Notes under the pieces: generated by a model
Told to the model about the DNA's origin: nothing
Seen by the model: only the letters and a program-made list of their open reading frames with translations
The model's database searches: none
From: Thuidium tamariscinum
Lineage: Eukaryota > Streptophyta > Bryopsida > Hypnales > Thuidiaceae
Direction: 5' to 3'
DNA length: 64,000 nt
NCBI GenBank assembly: GCA_947034885.2
Contig: OX344756.2
Coordinates: 14,504,098 to 14,568,097, forward strand
Made by a program: the position numbers and the translations under genes
Part shown: piece by piece, positions 12,601-23,955 of the stretch
How the letters are laid out: each line of letters begins with the position of its first letter
Numbering within the stretch: the stretch's first letter is position 1

Positions 12601-14427
12601 TTAAAGTTACCTCTCAAAAACCTCATTATTCACTTCCTAGATCTACTATAGGTAATGCATTGCATCTATTTTTCCATATGACACCAATTTTTTTAATTCT
12701 TATTTTTGGTTCCAAACCTACTGAATTAACACTGAGTACTTTGAATAGATTGTTCAAATACACTCTATTTTTATCACTATATAACATTGCATAACTAGGT
12801 AATGGTTCATCTTATGTTGAAAGGAAATTATGCCTCCTTAAATGCCTATGAGGGACTTATCAACAATTGGGTTCGATCAAAGAGCCATATTAGAGAATCA
12901 TCTTACATATGGAGTCAAATGGAGCCCATTAAACTAGTGTCACAAAGTAGGACCAATGGGGTAGATTTTACCTACAATAGGAATAAATGCTAAATTTCTT
13001 AATTTTTTTGCAAATTCTAAATTCACATTTGTAGTCAATGACTCCAAGTGAGTTAGAAGGGGTCAAGAACATATCCAAAAATATGGCTCAAAATAGGGGG
13101 CTCTTTTATTTTTACAGTTTTACCCCCAAATAACACAACTTTTACCTTGTTGGTCTAACTTCGTGGGATGGATTTAATAGTTGGGATGAACTAGCCTCCT
13201 TGCTCGAGGCCACTCCAAGTAATTCCAAGGGTGCAAGTAAAACAAAAATCTCCCTATTGTATGCTTAACTAATTTACCTTTCACTCTGCACTCAATAAAA
13301 TTGGAGCCTCTGATTGCAAATATGAATTCAAAATTAGTAAGAAAAACTATTTGCAAAAAAAATTAAAAAATTCTAGCATTTTTGCAAGTGGCCGAGCGAG
13401 GGGATTAGTTCAATTTAACCCCTAAATGACAAGTTAGTGGCTATGAAAATCCTGAATTTTGATACCGTGAAATCATTGATTCTAAAAAATTCAAAAGCTC
13501 TTGTTGAAAGTTAAAGCCTTTTGAAAGATCTTCCATTTCCACCCTAATTCTAAGGATGAATAATTGTATTTTTGTCCTATACAAAAAGATTCTCTCTTGT
13601 TCACCGACTAGAATATAGCTTGCGCATTGTTTAGGGATTAATGTCTTGCCTACTGGACCTCCGCCATGGGAGTTCAGATCTTTTAGAGCACGATTTGCAT
13701 CGCCTCGATGAGGACCATTGAGTAGCTCAATACTCGACATGCAAAGCCTCTCTAACAAATTTCATTGCAAGGATTTTTTTTTAAGGCAGCCAAAAGGACC
13801 TCGCTCTTAATTAGCCACTATAAGGGCAAAACACCCATTCCCACATCTGTTTCTTGTAGTAGACTGTAGATTCACTCAAATGCGTTAATAGAGTTCCTTC
13901 AATGTATTTGCCACATGTGTGATTGTAATTTGTTAACACAATTGAAGGACACATAGGAAAATCTGGTTGGCTAAGTGCTAATTTTTGCAGGGTTCAGTTT
14001 TGGGGGCAACTATAGGACGGTTCCACAAGTCTAGGGAGCCAATACTTTGAAAATTTGTAGAAATTACATATTGTATTCAAAAAATCTAGTTTTTTTTTAA
14101 TATTCATGATTTTCACTCGCTAATACTAGAAAAATATCATTTTTAGAAAACCTTGCCTTCAACTATGTTGAATTCCTTATTACGACGGTTTTGGATGTTT
14201 CCATTCTAGGGATCTCGATTTCAAGGATGCATAAAGGCTAAGTCATAGTCTAGTAGTCGGCATTTCAAGCATACAGAAAGGATCCTTGCTTCATTGGTGA
14301 AGCGTGTAAAATGTTGGATACGGCAGTAGTGAAGAGACTGTCCCGCCGATTGAGCTTTCCTTCATGTATCCCACACCTTCTGCTTTTCGAGGATTTTTTT
14401 AGACAAGATTTTTGTGCGGTGAGTTTA
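9684..14427. other. Gene-poor AT-rich region
   Basis: No recognised gene. Short open frames occur (12591-12993 plus; 11104-11310 and 13441-13758 minus). The 105-residue frame at 13441-13758 has more complex composition than its surroundings but no motif I recognise. Part of 11150-11290 resembles 25130-25290, suggesting an old dispersed repeat. Confidence 0.4.
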
Positions 14428-14854
14428 TAGTCAATCTGGTGTCTGGCGTGCATAAGCTTCTTTGGCGCGAGCTTTCTTTTGCACGCCTCACTTGACGAAA
14501 AGAAGACAAGATGAGCTACATCCCATCAGTTTGGTGTCTAGTGTGTCCGAGCTTCATTGGCAAGACCTATTCTCGAGACGAGAACAGAGCGAAAGTGAGC
14601 CGTATCAATCTGGTGCACGAGCTTCATTGCCATGAAAGCTCGTGCGCGAGACTCTCGTAATGAGATTTGGATCAAGACACTTGTTTATTTAAGAATTCTC
14701 ACTTTGAGTGAGGGGTGGCATTGTGGTTTCTTGAATTTCTACACCTCAAGATGGAACTAATTGCAAACGTTTGAGATCACAGTGCTTGTTTTGCTCTGTT
14801 TATGCTTTGTTTTTTCAATAGGAGGAGGGGAAGGGGATAGGAAGTGAGTGCATT
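14428..14854 (+). repeat. Duplicated phosphatase promoter with repeated hairpin motif
   Basis: This stretch resembles the upstream region of the intact phosphatase gene (27944-28202). Shared parts include the hairpin, TGAGATCAC near the leader, and AGGAGGAGGGGAAG just before the ATG. A hairpin at 14615-14645 has arms GCACGAGCTT / AAGCTCGTGC. Two more degraded copies of the same motif occur around 14450-14484 and 14545-14580, whereas the intact gene shows one. Confidence 0.7.
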
Positions 14855-15097
14855 ATGGCATTTTCGAGGAATAGAATGGTTGTGTTCTCGCCGTTTTGTT
14901 TCGTTCTTTTGATTGGTACGCTTGCCATTTCCACCACAATTGAGACGAGGCGCGACATTCCGATCACGTTGGATGGGCCGTTCAAGCCTTTTACCAAGGA
15001 ATTCGATGTAGATTTGTGAATTGGAAGTGACGATCTCCCGCTTTACGACCCACGTGTGGTCAAGCGTGTGCCCACCATTTACCCCGAGCAGATTGCC
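14855..15097 (+). pseudogene. Truncated purple acid phosphatase, exon 1 only
   Basis: This is a copy of exon 1 of the phosphatase gene at 28203-31821, 13.3 kb away on the same strand. It starts MAFSRNR and keeps the signal-peptide region and the blocks TLDGPFKPF, SDDLPLYDPRVVKRVP and IYPEQIA. An in-frame TGA at 15017-15019 replaces an Arg codon (CGC in the intact gene). The homology stops exactly where CACTATAAG begins at 15098, so the rest was lost or displaced by a CACTA transposon. It cannot encode an enzyme: all metal-binding residues lie in later exons. Confidence 0.88.
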
Positions 15098-15867
15098 CAC
15101 TATAAGAAAACTGCGTTTTTGGTGTTGTTGGCAAAAAAACACGTCCACGTCCATGTGGGACGTCCACATGTTTTCCATTAGCATCCGCAGCCGTTCAATT
15201 TTCTTGTGACATCATCTCTAATGTGTTTTTGTTTAGAGCAGAACATGAAGATGTTGAAATGAATGTGTTCGTTCACGACGACATTTAGAAAAACATGTCT
15301 ATGTCAAATTCAGATGTCATAGAGAACATGAAAAGTCCGCAACGGATAGAAAAGAGAAATGATAGTGGTTGCACCTACATTGCTGCCCAACACTAAAAAG
15401 CTGGGGGAATGGGCAAGTGGGCTACATAACAAGAAAAAAAATATTGGGGTGGATTTTGTTGCATTGTATGAAACATATTATTGTTGTCATAGACTTTTAG
15501 AAATTATTAAAATGTTAAATATGAAAAGTACATAACGTAAATATAGTTGTCCCAAATTTTTTTGATTTTAAACTTTGTCAGATCTTGATTTAGGGTACGT
15601 AGTTTATAATTTCTTTTCTTTCCCATTGATTTGGGCTTACATTAGTTAACAGTTTCATTGACCGGCTAGTAATTCTTGATCTTGAATAAAAATTTAAAGG
15701 TTTTTGGCTTTTACAACTTTAATAAATTTTTTTATTCCTTCCCAATTTTGTTGACTTGAATTCTTATTCATTAATTTGAGATGAAATTAAAGTACGTCCT
15801 TTCGAATGTCATTTCCTTCCATTTATTTTTATTTTTCATTTAATAGGGCTTCAGGTTCTTTATAGTG

Positions 15868-18230
15868 TCATTCCCTTACTATTTTTTTTCCATTCCCTTT
15901 TTTCTCCCCTTGCCATGTACTTCCCTTTTTTTCTTCATATTCCATATATTTCCACTTCCCCCCCCTTTTTTTTCCATTTTTTTTTTTCATTTTCCATTTT
16001 CCAGTTCCATATCCATCCCTTTTTTTCCCCCTTCCCATATATTTCCACTTCCATCTTCTCTTTTCCAATTCCATTTTTTTCCCCTTTCCATATATTTCCA
16101 CTTTCCATTTTTTTTCATTTCCTATTTATTCTTAATTTCTCTTTTTCTTTTAATTTCCCATTTTTGACTTCCATTCCCTTTTTTTTCCTTCCCATATATT
16201 TCTACTTCCCCTTTTTCCTCCTTTCGATATATTTACACTTCCCATTTTTTCTCATTTCTCATTTTTTTTATTCCCCTTCTTTTTAATTTCTTATTTTTTT
16301 GTCCCATTTCCTTTTGTCTCCCTTTCTATATATTTTCACTTCCCTTTTTTTCCCTTTGCATATATTTCCACTTCTCATTTTTTTTTATTTTTTCATTTTC
16401 TTTTAATTCCCATTTTTTTTCATTTACCGTTTTTGTGTTCCATTTCTTTTTTTTCCCTCTCATATATTTTCACTTCCTTTCTCTTTTCAATTCCCTTTTT
16501 TCCCCTTTCCATATATTTTCACTTCTCATTTTTCTTCATTTCCCTTTTTTCCCCTTTTCCATATATTTGCACTTCTCATTTTTCTTCATTTCCCTTTCCT
16601 TTTTCATTTCTCATTTTTTTCATTTTTCATGTTTTTTTCATTTCTCATTTTCTTTGCAATTCCCTATTTTCCCCCTTTGCATATATTTCCACTTCCCTTT
16701 TTTTTTACATTTCTCATTTTATTTTAATTCCCATTTTTTTTTCATTTTCTCTTTTTGTGTTCCATTCCCTTCTTTTCCCCTTTTCCATATATTTGTACAT
16801 TTTTGTTTTTTTCAATTATCTTTTTCTCCCCCTTTCCACATATTTGTACTTTTTTTTCATTTATCTTTTTTTTTCATTTCCCATTTGTTTTTTCATTTCC
16901 CATTTCTGTGTTCCATTCCCTTTTTTTTCCCCTTTCCATATATTTTCAGTTCCCATAATTTTCATTTCCCTTTTTTTCCCCTTTCCATATATTACAACTT
17001 CCCATCTGTTTTGTCCTTTTTCATTTTTTTTTCTTTTCCCTTTTCTTCCCTATTTCCATATATTACCACTTCCCATTTTTTTGGTCATTTTCCATTCTTT
17101 TTTTCATTTTCCCTTTTTTTCCCCTTTCCATATATTTCCACTTCTAATTCTTTTTGTCACTTCCCCCCTTTTTTTCTTTTCCCATTTAGGATTTCCATAC
17201 AATCCGTTTTTTCCCCTTGCCATATATTTCCACTTCCCCTTTTTCCCCCTTTCCATATATTTGCATTTCCCATTTTTTTTCATTTTTCATTTTTTTATTC
17301 CCCTTCTTTTTAGTTTCTAATTTTTTTATTTCCATTTCCTTTTGTCCCCCTTTCCATATATTTACACTTCCCTTTCTTTTCTATTCCCTTTATTTCCACT
17401 TCCCATTTTTTTTCATTTTTCATTTTATTTTAATTCCCATTTTTTTTTCATTTCCCGTTTTTGTGTTCCATTCCCTTATTTTCCCCTTTCCCATGTATTT
17501 GCAATTTTTTTTCAATTCCCTTTTTTTTCCCCTTTCCAAATATTTGCACTTTTTTTTTAATCTCCCCTTTTTTTCATTTTTTTTTTCTCATTTCCCATTT
17601 TTTAAAAATTTTACATTTTTGTATTCCATTCCCTCTTTTTCCCCCTTTCCATATATTTCTACTTCCTTTTTTTTTTCACTTCTCCCTTTTTCCCCCCTTT
17701 TTCCCCCTTTCCATATATTTCTGCTTCTAATTCTTTTTGTCACTTCCCTTTTTCTTTCCTTTTTCCATTTAGGTTTTCCATTTATTCCCATTTTTTTCCC
17801 CTTCCCATTTCTTTTCACTTTATTTCCATTTTCTTTTCCCTTCCTACTTATTTGGGCTCTCCATTTTTTCCAACTTCCCATATTTGTTCACTTCCTATTG
17901 TTTTCCCCTTCTCATTTCTTTTCTCTTCCCTTTTTTAAATTTTTTTCACATTCCCACTTATTTGGGCTCTTGAATTTTTTCCACTTCCCAATTTTTTTTC
18001 TCTTTCCTTTTTCTTTCCCTTCCCACTTATTAATTTGGGCTCTCAATTTTTTTCAACTTCCCATTTTTTCCCACTATACATTCATTCCCAATTGCCATTT
18101 CTTTGCACATCCTTTTGTTTCTCTTGCCTTTTTTTTGGCCTGAATATTTCTTCCCTCTTCCCATTTTTTTTCACTTCCCATTTCTTTCCCGAAACCATTA
18201 TTTTTTGCCGGGTCTCTTTGGTTCTTTTGT
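15868..18230 (+). repeat. 2.4-kb pyrimidine-rich degenerate array
   Basis: Almost only C and T on the plus strand, broken at irregular intervals (roughly 35 to 105 bases) by the motif CCATATATTTCCACTTCCC. It lies inside the CACTA fragment between its left end and the transposase. Long open frames cross it on both strands because CT-only DNA rarely forms stops; they translate to Phe/Ser/Pro/His or Lys/Gly/Glu runs and are not genes. Such a strand-asymmetric tract could form triplex (H-DNA) structures. Confidence 0.9.
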
Positions 18231-18813
18231 TTCTTTCTTTTATGAGGAAATAAAGACATTGAAAGTCTTACTTTTTGGAGAATTATAAGTATGGATTGGA
18301 GGTCCTAAGAGTCAATTAATTCCATAATCAACTTATTCTTGAGACCATTTCTTTGAAGTGCAAGTTCTAATCATCCCCCTCAATTATTGTGCTCATCCTT
18401 CAATGCAAACTTCAATTACACATGTTCTAATACGAAATCTGGTCAATTCACAGTAGCACTAAGGACTATTTTCATATAAAAGTGTTCCACCTGTACTTAC
18501 ATAAAAAATACCTATACAATGCCGAACGACAAATGCCATCGTGAACGTCGCCTATCCATGAAGACGTTATGAAGTACGTCCAAGAAGACGTCTAGGGACA
18601 CACATATATTGCACTACAAATGACGTCTTTTGAGACATTGGTACTATCTAAAATCTGCACCTTGCACTGCAATTGCACTATTCAGAAACGACTTACTGTT
18701 TCCTATTGACCTCGTCCTTCTTCTTCGCAACCTGGACTTCTTGATGATGCTAATATGTATATACCACCCTCAATCACCACTTCTCTTGTAGGCTCTGTGT
18801 CTAACATTTTAGG

Positions 18814-20940
18814 CTACAAGCTTTGAAAGTCTTCATCATTACCCACATCAATCATAGAATGGATGATTTGATTAATTTTTGGGTGACTGCATCTTCCCCT
18901 CACATCCGTCCAGCATACAATCTTCCAACCATGCCTATGTGGATCATCAGAAAAGAACATTTGTTGGCAATGCATTGGAAAAGCAAAAAATTCAGCATGA
19001 ACCCTTCTATCCATGTGGTTGAAGTTTGCCAAGGCGAAACCATATCAATCCCTCTGCACATTTGGAAAGCGAACATCTTGCGTTCCTCGAACCCAGTCGC
19101 AGACAAGTATAGTGGTGCAATGATTCCGGTCGTCCAACTCAAGAATCTCTTCAATGTACCTATACGTAGTCATTGATTCTCTCTATAGGTTGTCCGTTAT
19201 GTAAACCCGACCGTAATTGTCAAGTGAATGAAGCTACATCACAAGAGTCCCGTGTGACCAAGCTTCTTTGTGCACTACGAACATGCAAGTGCATGCCAAA
19301 ATCATACATTTGACGATGTGATATAGCATACCACTATGGAGGCTATGCGTACTGTATGACATCTGCATGGACATGTTCACCTGCAGCCCGGAGAGTTTGT
19401 ACAAGGTCAGCCACCCATAATGCAAAAGGATGCAAATCATTGAGCTCCAGTGGATAACGCGGTGCTATTGTTGAATGTTGACGTCGAAATTGTCTCTGGA
19501 AGGCCTCCCTCTCTTCCCACCGATGCCCTCTGAGTATGTTATATTCCCTACAGAGAAGATTATATAAAGTATTGTCAAAGCGAACCAGCAATACAAACAT
19601 TTTCACATCGACACATACGTTGCCTTTCAAGATGTCTATATTGACGTTCACTTCTACACAATCCCGTCAAGTAAAATATCAAAGTGAACATTGAGACAAA
19701 CACATGATGAACGTCTTTTGACTTTGATAGGTTAGAATAGTCTGAACCTCCACCAACTTTTGCTGCTTTGTGAGTCTTTTAGAAACAATAATGGGGACAC
19801 ATCCTAACAACATCAAACTAGCGTGCCTCTTCCATGATGAACATTATAGGGAAGATTATGGGCAAGGGCATTTACTACTGCCATTGCTCCAAGCACGCTG
19901 CATTGTCGAGGATAAAAGCATGGGCATAGTTTTGGAACTCATTAGACATTTTACGCTTCCGTTGACAGTTGGAACGAAGAATGATCTCATCATTCATTCT
20001 TCTTTTGGATCCCACACTTGATGCAATGTTCCTTTGTACTAACGCATGTACTCAATACAAAATTCAAGCGTGTCATCCATTCTATACCCCTCGGCAATGC
20101 TACCTTTCGGGTGTGCAAATGTCCGCACATAATCTTTCAATGTCTTCATGTATCGCTCTATTGAATACATCCATCGGCAATGCACAGGACCACATTTAAA
20201 CAATTGCTCCACTAAATGCACTAGCAAATGGGTCATGATGTCCAAAAATGTAGGTGGGAATTCCTTCTCCAACACACATGTTGCCATGACGACATCGTGC
20301 ATCATGGCATCCTCCTCTACTAATCGCACTTCCTTTGCACAAAGTCTTTGGAATACTTGGCTCATTTTGACAATTGCTAAGCGGACATTCTCATCCAAAA
20401 TATTCCGAACTGCCACTGGGAGGATCTATAGAGCAGGATCTACAATTAGGCCAACATTCATAGGTACAAAACCTAGGATACAATACCATATTTCATGTAG
20501 TCATCTGCTTGCCTACTTAACACTCTACAGACTATGGTGACATAGCTCTACACACTTACATACTTGATGATTTTGTTTTTATTGACGTCCATATTGACAT
20601 CACTTGTGATGTCTCTAGTCCTTACAAACAACATCTTAGCAATAGTGATGTCCAAAAAGCATCTCATTGTATGTTATGGGAAACGCCACGTGCAATTACT
20701 AAACTCCTTCATTATTTTCAATAACTTATGAACAACGTCTGGAGGTTCAGTTCAAAGTTCACTTGTTGCATGAGGACATGGCAACCATGTGTTTTCATGT
20801 AATGTAGTTTTCCATCTTCTAAACGCTTATGAATACTACCAACATAGTTAAAAGGTATTCGAATATTTGAAACAATTCCAACAAACTTAGCCATCTTCAA
20901 TAGCCCCACATCAAATACCCTCTTAACTCACGAATATACC
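18814..20940 (-). pseudogene. TNP2-type CACTA transposase, C-terminal remnant
   Basis: Recognisable pieces in coding order on the minus strand: 20909-20763 ends with THGCHVLMQQ, the motif before DUF4218. A GT-AG intron runs 20762-20426. Exon 20425-20039 then continues LPVAVRNIL and carries EKEFPPTFLDIMTHLLVHLV and GPVHCRWMYSIERYMKTLK, typical of DUF4218. The linker (19651-19343) and the DUF4216 region (about 19300-18814, with YIEEILELDD and DDPHRHGWK) follow in shifted frames with stops. In this family TNP2 binds and cuts element ends. The catalytic N-terminal domain is absent and the remaining part has frameshifts, so it is inactive. Confidence 0.82.
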
Positions 20941-20967
20941 TTAAATTACAAAGGGTGATCTCCTTGA

Positions 20968-21620
20968 TGTTTTTTGAACTTGAAATTTAGTACATATTAT
21001 CAACATAGAGATTATCTCATGAGAAAAATTTCATGGTTAATAGACAATTTTTCAACCCTTGCAAGGGTGTCGAAGTTGACAATAGTAAAACTTTTCTTAG
21101 AGTTACATATATTGTGAGATTTTGAATATCTTTTTTTGGATAAGTCTTTTGAATTTGAAATTTGAAACACATGTTTTCAACATAGAAATAATTTCACCAA
21201 AAACATTCATGGTAAGAAACTAATTTTTCAACCCTTTAGTGAGAAGGTTGTCAAAGTTGGCAATTGTGAAAATTCTCTCAAAACTACACATGTTTATAGG
21301 TTTCAAATATCTTTTTTTGTATTAATTTTTTGACCTTGATATTTTTTAAACATATTTAAAACATAGAATTGATTTCATGCCAAAATTTTCATGGCAATAG
21401 AAAAAAAATCCAATCCTTGGAAGAGTGTCAAAGTTGAAAGTAGTAAAACATGTTGGTAGATTTTGAATATCTTTTTTTTAGAAATCTTTTGGCCTTCAAA
21501 TATGTCACACATATTGTTAACTTAGAGATGATTTTGTCAAAAGAAATTTCATAGTAAAATAACAATTTTGTAGCTATTGGAAGGTTGTCAAAGTTGGAAG
21601 AAGTAAAATTTCCTTCATTG
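20968..21620. repeat. Four imperfect tandem units of about 160-180 bp
   Basis: Units begin near 20971, 21145, 21326 and 21484. Each opens with TTTTGA(A/C)TTG-like sequence, then AACATAGA, TTTCATGG, AAGTTG and TTGAATATCTTTTTT blocks in the same order. The array starts just beyond the last recognisable transposase sequence and may be part of the CACTA element or what truncated it. Confidence 0.75.
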
Positions 21621-23679
21621 CAAATTTGAAAACACCATTTTGATTGCTACCCCTACTCTACATGAAGAGAATTTTTAGAGCTATTTTTTGTTTGCAGGAA
21701 GGTTGTTCTAGATAACAACAATATTAGAAGGAGTCACAAGGAGTCAACCATTCATGTAATAGAATTTAGATGAGTATTCATGAAATTACATCCACATGAA
21801 TAGGTGACAATATTGGGAAAATTTAATATCCAATGTCATCGTCATTGTAACAAAAATGAAACTTGTCATAATTAAGACTAAGATTCATTGAACTTGTTGT
21901 CCTAGAGGTTTGTTAGTGTAGATGCCATGCCATAACTAGTGGAATTATCGTAATAGGAGAAGATGTGCATGACACAATGTGAAAATGTGACAAAAAGTGG
22001 CGTACCACCCAAGTCAATTAATTAGCCTCCCCCCCTCTTCTCAAAAAATTTACAAGCCATTGATTTAAAAGAAAAAAAAAGCTTACTTTTGTAATCACCG
22101 TTGATTTCTCAAAAATTTCCAAGCCATTGATCGTGTAAGATTTAATCTGAACCGTTCAAATATGGATACGGATATAGATACTCTACATATACTATACGGA
22201 TTATATGGGTACAATCCAAATACAATTCATATACAAATACAATATAGGTACAAATACAAATATTTATACAAATACGAATATCAATACATGATCATTTAGC
22301 CCATAATGTTTGTCAATCAATTGGTTTCAAAAAATTACAAGAGGAGAAGGGGAGGAGGGAAATGAAGATTTTAAGATTTTAAATTTTAAATTTTTTTTTG
22401 GTGCACAGTGATTGTGCACCCAATTTTTTTTTTTAATTCTTTGACTTGTAAGAACATGCCAAGTGTACTAAACCCAAATTAAAATTTTAAATTTTTTAGA
22501 ATTGGTAGTTATTGCCACTTTTTGGTACATTGTTCACACAATGCACCAAAAAGTCTTTAGAACAACACTAAATCTAATCACTTCTTTCAATTGATTGATG
22601 GAATTGATTCTTAACCCATATCAATGAGGTTTGCTAAGTGGGTAAGATGCAAGCAAAAGTGCAATTTTTATTATGAATTGTGATGTTTGTTGTTGCTATC
22701 ATTCAATTTCATTATAGCCTCTCTCTCCACCTTCATGCTATGCAAGGCAACTAGGATTGATTGCAAAGGCTAAATTAATTTGTAAATGGCATTTAAGCTT
22801 AATGATTGGTTAGAACTCCATTTAACTATGAGTGCTCACAATCCTTGCAAAAGATGCTGGCATCTTGGCTCCAAAACCCCCTCCTTGAATAAGCATAGCT
22901 GTTGATAAAGAGGAAACCCCTTCCCTATGGTTGATCTTTTCGACAAGAAAAATGGAGGGTTGTTGATGGAGCACGTGGTCGACATCCACAACTGTCGATC
23001 TAGGGGTATAAAGTATGGATATGGATACGATACAAATATAGAATACCAAATGCGATTACAAATATAAGATTAAATATAAATATGGGATGAGATATGGATA
23101 CATGAGCTGATATGGTACAAATACAGAATACCAAATATGGTTAAAAATATAGGGAACTGATTAGGGATATGGAAGTAGATATTGTCCCATATTATTTGTC
23201 TTCTCAACTACTTCTCAAAATTATAAAGAGGGGCTGGGGTGTACTGAATTAAAAGAAAAAAAATTAAATTAATTAATAAAACCCAAGGGATGTGGGGGAT
23301 TTTAAAATGCAAATGTTTTTTTGGCACACTATCTCTTGAGTGGTGGAACATGTTCCTCACTATCCATGTAAAAAAAAGTGTACGAACAATCAAGATCTAT
23401 GTTTATGGAAATTGTAGTTACCACATAAGTTTAGATGCATACATTGGTGCTAAGAAAAAGTGTCATTATCTTTGAGGTATTGAGACATGTGCAATACCTT
23501 TCTTAATATCTACTAAAGCCACCTCCATATATGCTTGGCTTTTTGCTAAAGCTTGCAGATGTAGAAAAAGGTCTACCTAGTGCCTTTTTTATGAATGTAC
23601 TAAAAAAAACTTTGTAGCATCAAGTATGAAGGTACCATGATATTAACAAATCAAATATGCTCAATACTACTATACATTA
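21621..23679. other. Gene-free, repeat-rich stretch
   Basis: No gene seen. Two zones (about 22150-22300 and 23010-23180) are degenerate runs of GATATGGATAC / ACAAATACAAAT-like short repeats. Around 22390-22430 and 22520-22555 there are small hairpins containing GTGCAC and TTTTTGGT, which look like decayed ends of an unknown element. Confidence 0.45.
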
Positions 23680-23955
23680 GAGGGGATTCGAGGCCAACAT
23701 GAGACTGCGAAAGCCTTGTTTCTAGAATTGTTCCCGATACTGTCAGATCAGCAATTAATTAATTATTTTTTTTCAAAAAAAAAATCGTCTAGAAATGCAA
23801 AAAGAAGTCCAAATTTATTTATTTTTTCAAAAAAAAGTCGGTGACATGGCACACTCTCGACCACGTTAGCAGAGGCTAGTTCTGCATTTTTGTGGCAGAT
23901 TCCTGCGTTTACTGCATTGGGAACTCACAGTCTCCTGGTGGCCTCGAATCCCCTC
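23680..23955. mobile_element. TA-flanked MITE, family 1, copy A
   Basis: Terminal inverted repeats GAGGGGATTCGAGGCC are flanked on both sides by TA, the Tc1/mariner-superfamily target site. It carries an internal motif GACATGGCACACTCTCGACC that also occurs in two other copies in this window (46942-47233 and, reversed, 47882-48204). It has no coding capacity. Confidence 0.85.

Larger units (their letters stand above)
15098..20940 (-). mobile_element. CACTA (En/Spm-type) DNA transposon fragment
   Basis: The left end reads CACTATAAGAAAACTGCG, the typical CACTA terminus, directly abutting phosphatase exon 1. Sub-terminal ACGTCC / GGACGT motifs follow at 15128-15170 and recur, as GACGT/ACGTC, near 18510-18640 and 20580. 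The minus strand encodes the C-terminal part of a TNP2 transposase (18814-20940), which sets the element's orientation. I could not find the matching right terminus (CTTATAGTG form) with resumed phosphatase sequence. The right boundary given is therefore only the last recognisable transposase sequence, and the N-terminal transposase domain is missing from the window. Confidence 0.75.

Noticed and set aside
9684-14427. Long noncoding RNA or tRNA genes in the gene-poor region
   Set aside because: I found no cloverleaf-like sequence or internal promoter boxes on either strand; nothing supports an RNA gene.
15840-15870. CTTTATAGTG near 15855 as the right end of the CACTA element
   Set aside because: Only the last few bases match the expected terminus, the rest of the 18-base end does not, and phosphatase exon sequence does not resume after it.
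15865-18143. Long open reading frames (up to 308 codons) across the pyrimidine tract
   Set aside because: They translate to Phe/Ser/Pro/His or Lys/Gly/Glu low-complexity runs in several overlapping frames. CT-only DNA seldom makes stop codons, so the openness is a composition effect.
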